From positions 16,998 to 80,997 of the forward strand of contig JAYWHX010000196.1 of NCBI GenBank assembly GCA_043777375.1: DNA of 64,000 bases, given 5' to 3'. The position numbers were made by a program, and so were the translations under genes. The number at the start of each line of letters is the position of its first letter. Position 1 is the stretch's first letter. Shown one piece after another: positions 52,333 to 60,300 of the stretch. The notes below the pieces were generated by a model. That model was given only the letters and a program-made list of their open reading frames with translations. It ran no database searches and had not been told where the DNA came from. This stretch comes from TH-plancto1 sp043777375 (lineage in GTDB: Bacteria > Planctomycetota > Planctomycetia > Planctomycetales > Planctomycetaceae).

Positions 52333-52659
52333 ATGCGAAGTGGGCTTGTGATGGATAATGTCGATGTTGCAGTTCTGACAAAAGTGAACGAGTTGGCCGT
52401 GAGACACAACCTGAAACCCTACGACTTTGTCGCGCTATTTCGGGCCGAAACAGATCCTGCCGGTATCACCCAGTATGTGCTCGACTATGAATCGCCAGCC
52501 AGCGGCAATGCTCTTCGGGAGGAGCGATACGACAAAATGCTCTCCGACATCGGAATAATCCAAGGCGACGATGCAAAGTTGACCGGAACTTGCGAACACA
52601 TCATCGACGCTCTCGATAACGCGCTGGAACACGCGCCCCGCTCCCGCAGCCGATTCTGA
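52333..52659 (+). CDS. Hypothetical element protein
   Basis: 108 residues from ATG 52333; ATG 52351 and TTG 52318 are other options and none has a strong ribosome site. LTKVNELAVRHNLKPYDFVA and YESPASGNALREERYDKML look like a soluble helical domain. No family recognised. It lies between the repeat region and the first RNA-like hairpin. Confidence 0.55.
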   Translation: MRSGLVMDNVDVAVLTKVNELAVRHNLKPYDFVALFRAETDPAGITQYVLDYESPASGNALREERYDKMLSDIGIIQGDDAKLTGTCEHIIDALDNALEHAPRSRSRF

Positions 52660-52938
52660 CACCCATAACCAGTATGGCATTCTGCCGTAAATGACGGACA
52701 CCCCGGCAGCGCATCGGCGTGCCGGAGCATTGTGTCGTTGGCTTGGCATTCTCTTCCCGTATCAAGCGTTCTGCATTCATTGTTCCGCAAGATGACCTGA
52801 CGCTCCGTTGGCAGATCACGAGCCATTCGTGGACCGTCTTCGTTTTGTCATCACCTATGTCAGCTTCTCCCCCTCTCCTGAACTATCCGCACCCACGGCC
52901 TTCTTCGGGGCACGCTTAAAGCCGCCGCCGAGGCCGCT

Positions 52939-52989
52939 CAAGCTGCCAAGGCCGCTTTCCGCACGCGGAAGCCTTCGGCCTTTCGCTTG
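52939..52989 (+). ncRNA. Structured RNA-like element, copy 1
   Basis: Three nested stems: CAAGC/GCTTG, AAGGCCG/CGGCCTT and TTCCGC/GCGGAA, separated by TGCC on the 5' side and TC on the 3' side of the outer loop. The element at 54864-54910 has the same plan with compensating changes in the middle and inner stems. It ends 92 bases before the start codon of the next gene. Confidence 0.65.
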
Positions 52990-53039
52990 CCCGGTGTGCT
53001 TCGCCCCGGACTGAGGCGACTTTTATTGCGGTCCCATCA

Positions 53040-53058
53040 GGCCGCGATGGTCGCGGCC
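53040..53058 (+). promoter_or_regulatory. Leader hairpin next to a ribosome site
   Basis: GGCCGCGA-TGG-TCGCGGCC, a perfect 8-base stem with a 3-base loop, ending about 13 bases before the AGGAG of the gene at 53082. May protect the mRNA 5' end or gate translation. Confidence 0.5.
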
Positions 53059-53081
53059 AGAAACTAGAAAAGGAGATCACC

Positions 53082-53342
53082 ATGTCACAACCAGCACACA
53101 AAATCCGCACCGGCGCACTGCAAGTCACTATCTGGAGAAACCACGGCGAGAAGGGCAACTGGTACAGCATCATTCCCAGTCGCGGCTACAAGGTGGAAGA
53201 CGCCTGGAAGGAGACCGACAGTTTCGGGTTCGACGACCTGCTGACGATGGCCAAGCTGCTCGACCTCGCCCACACCTGGATCATGCACCAGCACCAGGCA
53301 GACGCCAAAGGCCGCAAGGAATCCGAACAGGCCGCAGCCTGA
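53082..53342 (+). CDS. Conserved element protein, unknown function
   Basis: 86 residues with AGGAG before the ATG. KIRTGALQVTIWRNHGEKGN then GYKVEDAWKETDSFGFDDLL and LAHTWIMHQHQADAK is a small protein that I recognise as recurring next to helicase-methyltransferase genes in integrative elements of several phyla, with no assigned role. It is probably single-strand or nucleic-acid related only by association; nothing in the sequence proves it. Confidence 0.75.
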   Translation: MSQPAHKIRTGALQVTIWRNHGEKGNWYSIIPSRGYKVEDAWKETDSFGFDDLLTMAKLLDLAHTWIMHQHQADAKGRKESEQAAA

Positions 53343-53348
53343 GCGGGA

Positions 53349-53379
53349 TGCCAGCGAGACGGTTTGCCGTCCGCTGGCA
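53349..53379 (+). terminator. Hairpin after the gene at 53082
   Basis: TGCCAGCG/CGCTGGCA plus inner GACGG/CCGTC around TTTG, a near-perfect 13-base stem with one bulged A, starting six bases after the stop. Followed by TCTTCCCTC rather than a T-run; may stop transcription or stabilise the upstream message. Confidence 0.55.
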
Positions 53380-53437
53380 GTCTTCCCTCATCAACACGGC
53401 GTGGCTTTGTGCCCGCCCTTCATTAAGGACTCAGACC

Positions 53438-53590
53438 ATGCAGAATCAAAACCACCATCATTCGATTCACTCCCGCTTTCTTGAATTGACCGACCAGCTT
53501 TCCGCAGGTTGCGACCCGGACTTCGACACTGTCAGGGACGATCTGGAACGCGAGTTTCAGGAACTCCGTTTCCAACTCGGCAACGAGTAG
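53438..53590 (+). CDS. Small acidic element protein
   Basis: 50 residues from ATG 53438. MQNQNHHHSIHSRFLELTDQ then PDFDTVRDDLEREFQEL is a short helical protein with an N-terminal His cluster. A longer frame to 53348 would run through the hairpin. It sits 10 bases before the next gene. Function unknown. Confidence 0.6.
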   Translation: MQNQNHHHSIHSRFLELTDQLSAGCDPDFDTVRDDLEREFQELRFQLGNE

Positions 53591-53600
53591 GGAGGCAGCC

Positions 53601-54140
53601 ATGCACTACCGGATGTTTGTCACAACTACTCTGTCGGACGATGCAACCTCAGAGGATGCCCGGAAGGAAGTCTTCAACTACCTCGCAGCGGACGACTCAT
53701 TCTGTGGAGAGGGAGGCCGGTTCGGTTCCCCGCTTTGCGACTTCTTCGAGATCGGAGGCCGCTGGAGCGGTCATCTCGCACAAACGGTCATCGGAGAATC
53801 CGTGCGAAAGGCGATCATCGCACGCTTCCCGCAAGAGGGAGATGAATGGTGTCCTAATTCCCTCGTGGTAAGTCACGGAGACGAACTCGATGCCCTTTGG
53901 CAAGCACATGGTGGAACCGGGAAAAGCCCGTACACCCGTAACATCAATGCTGAGCTTGGCCAACCGGATGACGCCAAGCTGCTGACCCGCGATCTGTACG
54001 ACGCCCTACTGGCAGGCTACGAGACCGAGAGCTTTGTCATGGACGACTTCCACTGCAAATACCTTGACCTCGATGGCGAGCCGCTTCGACCTGAAGCCAT
54101 CGGCCAGAAATGGCTTGTCGTAGTCGATTACCACAACTGA
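53601..54140 (+). CDS. Hypothetical element protein
   Basis: 179 residues, GGAGG before the ATG. RMFVTTTLSDDATSEDARKE, then GGRFGSPLCDFFEIGGRWSG and LVVSHGDELDALWQAHGGTG. It looks like a complete soluble alpha/beta domain ending in KWLVVVDYHN. Not recognised; part of the accessory operon with tight spacing on both sides. Confidence 0.65.
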   Translation: MHYRMFVTTTLSDDATSEDARKEVFNYLAADDSFCGEGGRFGSPLCDFFEIGGRWSGHLAQTVIGESVRKAIIARFPQEGDEWCPNSLVVSHGDELDALWQAHGGTGKSPYTRNINAELGQPDDAKLLTRDLYDALLAGYETESFVMDDFHCKYLDLDGEPLRPEAIGQKWLVVVDYHN

Positions 54141-54160
54141 ACCAAGGAAGGAGATACAAC

Positions 54161-54418
54161 ATGAAACTTCACATCGAGAACATCCAGCATCATCGCAATG
54201 GCGTATGCGGCGTTCCCTTTTACGTCCTGACTTTCCGCGATCCCGATCAGGGTCGAATGGTCGGCATCGTGTTTGATGCGCAACACCACGTCGCAGTCTT
54301 CAACCTCGACAAGCTGGCCCTTGGCAACATCGCCTTTGGCGTCAACTCCTGGCGAGGCGACCGCTACGAGCCGCATTTGCGAGGGGCAATCACGCTATTG
54401 GAGGAAATGGAGGGATGA
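54161..54418 (+). CDS. Conserved element protein
   Basis: 85 residues from ATG 54161 with AAGGAG upstream. IENIQHHRNGVCGVPFYVLT, FRDPDQGRMVGIVFDAQHH and VFNLDKLALGNIAFGVNSWR form a small beta/alpha protein found in similar accessory operons. Function unknown. Its stop overlaps the next start (ATGA). Confidence 0.72.
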   Translation: MKLHIENIQHHRNGVCGVPFYVLTFRDPDQGRMVGIVFDAQHHVAVFNLDKLALGNIAFGVNSWRGDRYEPHLRGAITLLEEMEG

Positions 54419-54720
54419 CTATGCAAACACGCGACTGCGAGGGCAGCATGACCGGCATAGCTCGCTTCCCGTTCGGCCAAGTGGTCGCCACGGCGAACGC
54501 CAGCTTGCGACTTTCCACTGAAGAGGTTCTGACCAGCCTTCGCCGTCACGCATCCGGCGACTGGGGAGACTTGTCTCCTGAAGACGCAATGGCCAACGAC
54601 TCTGCCTTGCTTGAAGGAGGCAGGCTGTTGTCAGCCTACGGTCAAGGCACGCACCGATTCTGGATCATCACGGAGGCCGACCGTTCGTTGACGACAGTGC
54701 TTCTGCCCGAAGACTACTGA
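54415..54720 (+). CDS. Conserved element protein, coupled to the preceding gene
   Basis: 101 residues, starting on the ATGA at 54415 (a second ATG at 54421). ARFPFGQVVATANASLRLST and LSAYGQGTHRFWIITEADRS then TTVLLPEDY form a compact domain common in plasmid and element accessory operons with no assigned reaction. The last residues close the gene without linker. Confidence 0.75.
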   Translation: MTMQTRDCEGSMTGIARFPFGQVVATANASLRLSTEEVLTSLRRHASGDWGDLSPEDAMANDSALLEGGRLLSAYGQGTHRFWIITEADRSLTTVLLPEDY

Positions 54721-54863
54721 ACCGGCCGCACGGTATCCCGTGGCTCGCGTAGTTGCAGTCGTCGTCACTGTGCCCCCGCTTCTGTCCGACTTCCGCCTTC
54801 CCCTCTGCCTCAACCCCCGCCGGGCCTTTCATCCGGTGATGCTGAAGCCGCAGCCGTCCCCTG

Positions 54864-54910
54864 CAAGCTGCCAAGACGGTATCCCTGCGGGAACCTCCGT
54901 CTTTCGCTTG
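54864..54910 (+). ncRNA. Structured RNA-like element, copy 2
   Basis: Same plan as copy 1: CAAGC/GCTTG, AAGACGG/CCGTCTT and TCCC/GGGA, with the same unpaired TGCC and TC. Two base pairs in the middle stem differ from copy 1 yet both still pair. It ends 101 bases before the start codon at 55012 and lies in an otherwise gene-free 291-base gap. Confidence 0.65.
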
Positions 54911-55011
54911 ACATGATTGCTCCGCTGCGCTCCGCTGCCGTCTTTCGCGGCTTCGGTTGCACACCGTAAAGGCTCCGATGGGCGGGCTTCAGAACAGAAA
55001 GGGATTACGAC

Positions 55012-55359
55012 ATGACACAACAGACTGACCTCAATGCACCGTGGAGCATCCACTTATACCGGGACGGGACCGAGGATATAGCCGTAATCCGCGATTCCAA
55101 TGGGGAAGACTTGGTCTATAGTCCCCCCTTCTGGCTTCCCGAAGGCGACGACCCATCCCCGCCGACGCTGGCTGCCATGCAACTCATGGCAGTTGCACCG
55201 AAGCTACTCAGGGCTGCCAGGGCAACCCTTACTTCCCTTGAACTGATACTCGAAGTCGATGATCCGTCAACGTACACCCAGGCCGATTTAGAAGCCGAAC
55301 CACTGGCAGCGCTCAGAGCAGCTATTGCAGAAGCCGAAGACGCCATGAGGGCAGCATGA
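55012..55359 (+). CDS. Hypothetical element protein
   Basis: 115 residues after an AAAGGGA site. WSIHLYRDGTEDIAVIRDSN and FWLPEGDDPSPPTLAAMQLM then an Ala/Glu-rich helical C-terminus (PLAALRAAIAEAEDAMRAA). Not recognised. It starts the second accessory cluster, preceded by RNA-like copy 2, and overlaps the next gene by ATGA. Confidence 0.68.
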   Translation: MTQQTDLNAPWSIHLYRDGTEDIAVIRDSNGEDLVYSPPFWLPEGDDPSPPTLAAMQLMAVAPKLLRAARATLTSLELILEVDDPSTYTQADLEAEPLAALRAAIAEAEDAMRAA

Positions 55360-55574
55360 CGCCGACGCTCATCGACGCATTGGCTGAAGATGCCATGCAG
55401 GCATTTTGGGCCGTGGTTGCAGATCGCTTTCCCGATGCGACAACCGGTGACCTCTCAATTGAAAGGACCATCGCCCTCGAAATCACAGCGCAAGCCGCGA
55501 TTAGAGAATGGGTCCAGAACAATGTTCCCGAAAAAGGCATTCAGTCATTGTCCGAGGAAGGAATTCAGCCGTGA
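55356..55574 (+). CDS. Small helical element protein
   Basis: 72 residues from the ATGA overlap at 55356. LIDALAEDAMQAFWAVVADR then LSIERTIALEITAQAAIREW; all-helical and acidic. Its stop overlaps the GTG start of the next gene. Probably works with its two neighbours; function unknown. Confidence 0.68.
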   Translation: MTPTLIDALAEDAMQAFWAVVADRFPDATTGDLSIERTIALEITAQAAIREWVQNNVPEKGIQSLSEEGIQP

Positions 55575-55921
55575 CTGGCAGTTTCGTCGAACTGACCGAG
55601 GACCAATTCGACGACCGCTTTCCGTTGAAGCCGAACCACCTTAATCCTTCGGCTGGCTGGGCAATCGACGGCTCTGCCGGTTGCCTGTTCGAGACTTACG
55701 GAGAGGAGTATGACTTCGTGAAAAGCCAAGACCCTCGCGCAGTCTGGACTCTAGTCGATGGTGACGATGGCGAGCTCTACATCGTCAGCGGGCTCCATTT
55801 CGATAATCGCATCGGGTATCTGGTCAGTATCGTTCCCGTATCGACAGACACCGCAACTCGCGTTCATATCTCGATGGAGAATCGAGATGATGACTATGTG
55901 CCAGTCAGCGGGCTGATATGA
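55571..55921 (+). CDS. Conserved element protein with GTG start
   Basis: 116 residues from GTG 55571, which overlaps the previous TGA as GTGA; an earlier in-frame start at 55508 would overlap the whole end of that gene. FVELTEDQFDDRFPLKPNHL, GCLFETYGEEYDFVKSQDPR and VWTLVDGDDGELYIVSGLHF form a typical soluble domain of this accessory gene set. Function unknown. Confidence 0.72.
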   Translation: MTGSFVELTEDQFDDRFPLKPNHLNPSAGWAIDGSAGCLFETYGEEYDFVKSQDPRAVWTLVDGDDGELYIVSGLHFDNRIGYLVSIVPVSTDTATRVHISMENRDDDYVPVSGLI

Positions 55922-56764
55922 CCGGCATTCTCAAACGCTACATCCTCACGATCTGTTCCACGGTTGTGCCCTAACGGCCTACGCCGAACTTACCTGCTCA
56001 GTACAACCCCTGTCCTGAATCACGCTACCGTTCATGGGTTCCGAGCGTCGGCTGACACCGGCGCTCGGCTGCCGTATCCCCAAACAATCAAGCCTTGAGA
56101 CCGCTCGGCCACATTGCCGAAAGCGTCAATCTAACCCCAGCCGCCGTCTCTGACGCGCGGCAATTCGCCTGCCGGAAGCCATCGCTTGCGGCAGAGCCTG
56201 CACTCCTCCTCACCACGTTCCACACTCCGCTTTTCCCTGACGTGTTTTCCACACGCATTCTGTGCCGCGTTCTGACGCAGTACAGAAGCGAGTTTGCGAG
56301 CATGGCACAGAACAAAAAATCACAGGCGTCTTCCCTATGCACGGCATAGGAAGACTTTCTCCGGGAAATCCGACCGTTCAGCCATCTGGATTGGCTGCCG
56401 TTCGCTTTCCCGTTCGCGCGTTTTTCTGAATCCCGCGCGTGTCGATGAATGACCGTGTGATGTCGCTGAAACCCGCAGTCATGCTGGGGTTCCGAGCCAT
56501 CATCGTTCATCATTCTGTTGCCAAGAATGAGAAAACGCGCTACCCTGTAACTGGCACTCACCCTAGCTTTCGAGCGATTTATGCACATAAAAAACGATCC
56601 CAATCCGCCATCCCGAATCGATGGCCGGGAAGTTTGCCGCTGACGGTTCCCGACGATGGCACGGAAGCCCCCAGACTGGCGACAACCTTCGCTATTCCCA
56701 CTTGACCCAGCCAACCCGACTGAGCCACAACAGAACATTACCCCCGAACTGAAAGGACGCCAAC
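55922..56764. other. Gene-poor stretch before the helicase cluster
   Basis: About 840 bases with no gene that I trust. The only long + strand frame near the end starts at 56656 (MARKPPDWRQPSLFPLDP) and continues into the helicase frame, see the helicase entry. A 290-residue - strand frame across it has shadow-type composition. No repeat was found. Confidence 0.45.
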
Positions 56765-57082
56765 ATGCAGTACAAAACGATGATTCTCGAACTCCTGCAA
56801 CAACGGCCACAGATGCACGAGCAACTTCGACTGGAACGCAAGCTGCTTCCGACGCTGGAAATCTACGCGAAGGAACTGAAGACCAGCCACGAGGACGCGA
56901 TGGAGCAATTGCGACAACTGAGGCCGAACAGCGAGGCGAGCCAGATCTCTTCGGAGGCACTGGAGATGGCGCTCAAGGAAATGGAAGATCGTTTGCCACC
57001 CGAATCAGCAACGAACGACCACGAGACACTTTCCCTCGACAAGGCAATGGCGTTCGTCAGCAGTCCTTCGTCGCGAGGATAA
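56765..57082 (+). CDS. Conserved small element protein upstream of the helicase
   Basis: 105 residues with AAAGGAC eight bases before the ATG. MQYKTMILELLQQRPQMHEQ, RKLLPTLEIYAKELKTSHED and SEALEMALKEMEDRLPPES give a helical acidic protein that I recognise as a frequent companion of element helicase genes. It lies in a different frame from the upstream extension of the helicase frame and has the better coding character of the two. Function unknown. Confidence 0.75.
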   Translation: MQYKTMILELLQQRPQMHEQLRLERKLLPTLEIYAKELKTSHEDAMEQLRQLRPNSEASQISSEALEMALKEMEDRLPPESATNDHETLSLDKAMAFVSSPSSRG

Positions 57083-57348
57083 AGAAGTCACGCCAGCAAC
57101 CAACGCTTTTTGATTCTCACTCTGACGATCCCCCTCCCGCCACGCCGGTCCCGCCAGGGGCATTGAGCGACGGCACTCTACTCAGCCCTCCGGGCCGTGC
57201 AAGCGGAAACCCGGTTCCCCCTGAAGGTCTCCCCCAAGTTTCCGCTGGCACGGTCGCTGCGCGAGCACAGCCCCGGACAGAGGCTGAGTTTCCCAAGAGC
57301 CGTCAGGCCCCGACTGCGGGGCCGGTAACGTCAGAGGGAGACCAGGCC

Positions 57349-60300
57349 ATGAATGGCACACAACTCAGCTTGCTGTTTGAAGCACCGCAATTCACGCCGA
57401 TCATTGAACCAGAACCGAAGATGCGACCGCATTCGATGCCGGAGCATCCGGTATCCACCGAGCGTGCTGCAATCGCCAGTGGTGAAAAATCCAAAGCCCG
57501 CGACATCATCGCCGCCATTCGTACCGTCAAGGCCATTGAGCAAGAGCAGCGTCCGGCAACGCCGGAAGAAAAACACACGCTCGCCCGCTTCTCAGGCTTC
57601 GGGCCGGTTGCCCTCTCGATCTTTCCGAATCCCGTCACCGGCCATTACAAGGATGCTGGCTGGCAGACTGTGGGCGACGAGCTAAAGACCCTGCTTTCAC
57701 CGGAAGAATACGACAGCGTTAAGCGCACCACGTTCAACGCCTTCTACACGTCGCCGACCGTCATTGCCGGTATCCACGAGGCAATTTCCCGTCTCGGTGT
57801 TCCGAACAACGCCACGATCCTGGAACCCGGCTGCGGCATCGGCAATTTCATGAGCCAAGGCAGCAATGGGCATCGCTTCATCGGTATTGAACTGGATTCC
57901 ATCTCTGGCCGCATCGCCAAGGCACTCCACCCCGAACACGACATCCGCATCGAGAGTTTCCGCGACAGCAAACTGCCGGAAGACCGCATCGACGCGGTAA
58001 TCGGCAACGTGCCGTTCGCCGACCTCAAGCTCGACTATTGCGGCCAAAAACTCTCCCTGCATGACTACTTCTTCGCCAAGTCGGTTGATGCCTTGAAGCC
58101 CGGTGGCGTTCTCGCCCTGGTCACATCGCATTTCACACTCGACAAGCAAAACGCCGCCATCCGCGAACACCTGGGAGGTGTTGCCGATTTTGTTGGGGCA
58201 ATCCGCTTGCCATCGGATGCGTTCAAGCGGGAAGGAACCGCCGTAGTGACCGACATCGTCTTTCTTCGCAAGCGTGACCGGAGCGAAGCGGCCAAGCACG
58301 TTGATGACGATTGGCTGGGCGTCGCACCGCTTGAGATTGATGGCGCAGAGGTTCCGGTCAACCGCTACTTCCTGAACCATCCCGAAATGGTCTTGGGCGA
58401 CTGGTCACGCAAGGACACCCTCTACGGAGGCGAAGGATTCAGCGTAAAGAGCAACGGCGATCTGGCCGGACAACTCCGCCGTGCTGTTGAACGGCTTCCG
58501 CAATTCGAGGCGATGCAGGCAACGGCAGACGAAGTTGAAGCGGCACCGGCTTTTGTCCTGCCGCCGCCCGAACGCCATATCAATGAGGGCAGCTTCTTCA
58601 TCGGTGATGACCGCGCCATTTATCAATCGCATGGTGGACAGGGTGTGCCCGTCGTTTACGGCGGCACTGCCCTCAAAGCCAATGGCACGCTGACCGGCAA
58701 GCGACTTGGCGCACTGGTGGAACTGCGTGACCATGCCCGCCGCGTACTGCAATCGCAGAACGAAGGCTGGCTCGACGAACATCGCGCCGATGCCCGCCGC
58801 GAACTGAACCGGGCTTACGACAGCTTTGCCCGCACCTACGGCCCGGTCAACAAGACCACCTTCGGAGAAACTGCCGACGGCAGCATCATCCGCCGGATGC
58901 CCAACATCGTGAAGTTCAAGGAAGACCCGGATGCAATGCTTGTCATGTCCCTTGAGGACTACGACGAAGTGACCGGCAAGGCCGCAAAAGCCGCCATCAT
59001 GTCGAGGGACGTGGTAGGCAAGACCCCGCCGATCACACGGGTGCAAAGCGCCGAGGAGGGTCTGCTCGTCTCGCTCAATCAGCATGGCGGCGTCTATCTC
59101 GACTACATCGCCAAACTTTACGGGAAGCCCGAAGAACAGGTCGAAGCCGAACTTGGCGACCTGATCTTCAAAGACCCTGAAACCGGCAAATGGGAAACCG
59201 CCGATGCGTACCTCTCCGGCAATGTCCGCGACAAACTCGCGGTAGCAGAACGAGCCGGTACTGAATTCTCCCGCAATGTAAGTGCCCTGCGGGAAGTGCA
59301 GCCGGAAGATGTGTTGCCCGGAGACATCGACGCCAATCTCGGCGCACCGTGGATTCCAGAAGGCGACATCCAGGCATTTGCCGCTGACCTGTTCAAAGTC
59401 GAGCCGTCATCGGTTCCCGTTGCCCACCTGAAGAAGGATGCCGTCTGGAGCATGGACGTTGGCTATGCCGCCAAAGCATCCGTCGCCGCGACCTCCGAGT
59501 ACGGCACGCCGCGAGCCAACGGCACATGGCTGTTGGAACTAGCCCTTAATATGAAGTCGCCGACCATCTACGACACCATTCAAAACGGCGACCGCGAGGA
59601 GCGGGTCGTCAATCAGGAAGATACGATGGCGGCACGCGAGAAGCAGAAGCTCATCAAGGAACGCTTCCGCTCATGGGTGTTCACCGAACCCGACCGCACC
59701 GAACGACTCGTGCGGCTTTACAACGACACCTACAACAATTTGCGTCCCCGCCTGTTCGACGGATCGCATCTCGATTTTCCGGGGATGAACCAAGCCCTTC
59801 AACTCCGTCCCCACCAGAACGATGCCGTCTGGCGCGGCATGAGTTCCGGCAACACGCTGCTGGCACACACCGTCGGTGCGGGCAAAACCTTCACGATGGC
59901 CGCGACCGGCATGAAGATGAAGCAGGCCGGACTCGTTCAGAAGCCGATGTACGTTGTCCCGAATCACTTGCTGGAGCAGTTCTCCCGCGAGTTCATGCAG
60001 CTTTATCCCAATGCCCGGTTGCTCGTTGCTGCCAAGGAAGATTTGGGCCGCGACCGTCGCAAGTTTCTCACCGCCAAGATCGCCAGCGGCGAGTGGGACG
60101 GCATCATCGTCACGCATTCATCGTTCGAGCGGATCGGAATGTCGCGGGACTATCAGGAGAAGTTTCTCATTGAGCAAATCGCCGAATACGACGCATTGCT
60201 GATCGAACACGCGGGCAGCAAGGGAGCGAACCGCAACCTCATTAAAACCATCGAGAAGCAGAAGGCCGCAAGATGCGAACGCCTGAAGGACTTGCTCGCC

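Larger units (their letters stand above)
52660..53081. other. Long leader region of the accessory operon
   Basis: 422 bases without a credible gene. The 3' half holds two hairpins (52939-52989 and 53040-53058) just ahead of the start at 53082, so it probably is a structured 5' untranslated region. Confidence 0.5.

Noticed and set aside
56088..56960. 290-codon - strand frame before the helicase
   Set aside because: Ser/Arg-rich antisense composition and no ribosome site; overlaps the better supported small gene at 56765.
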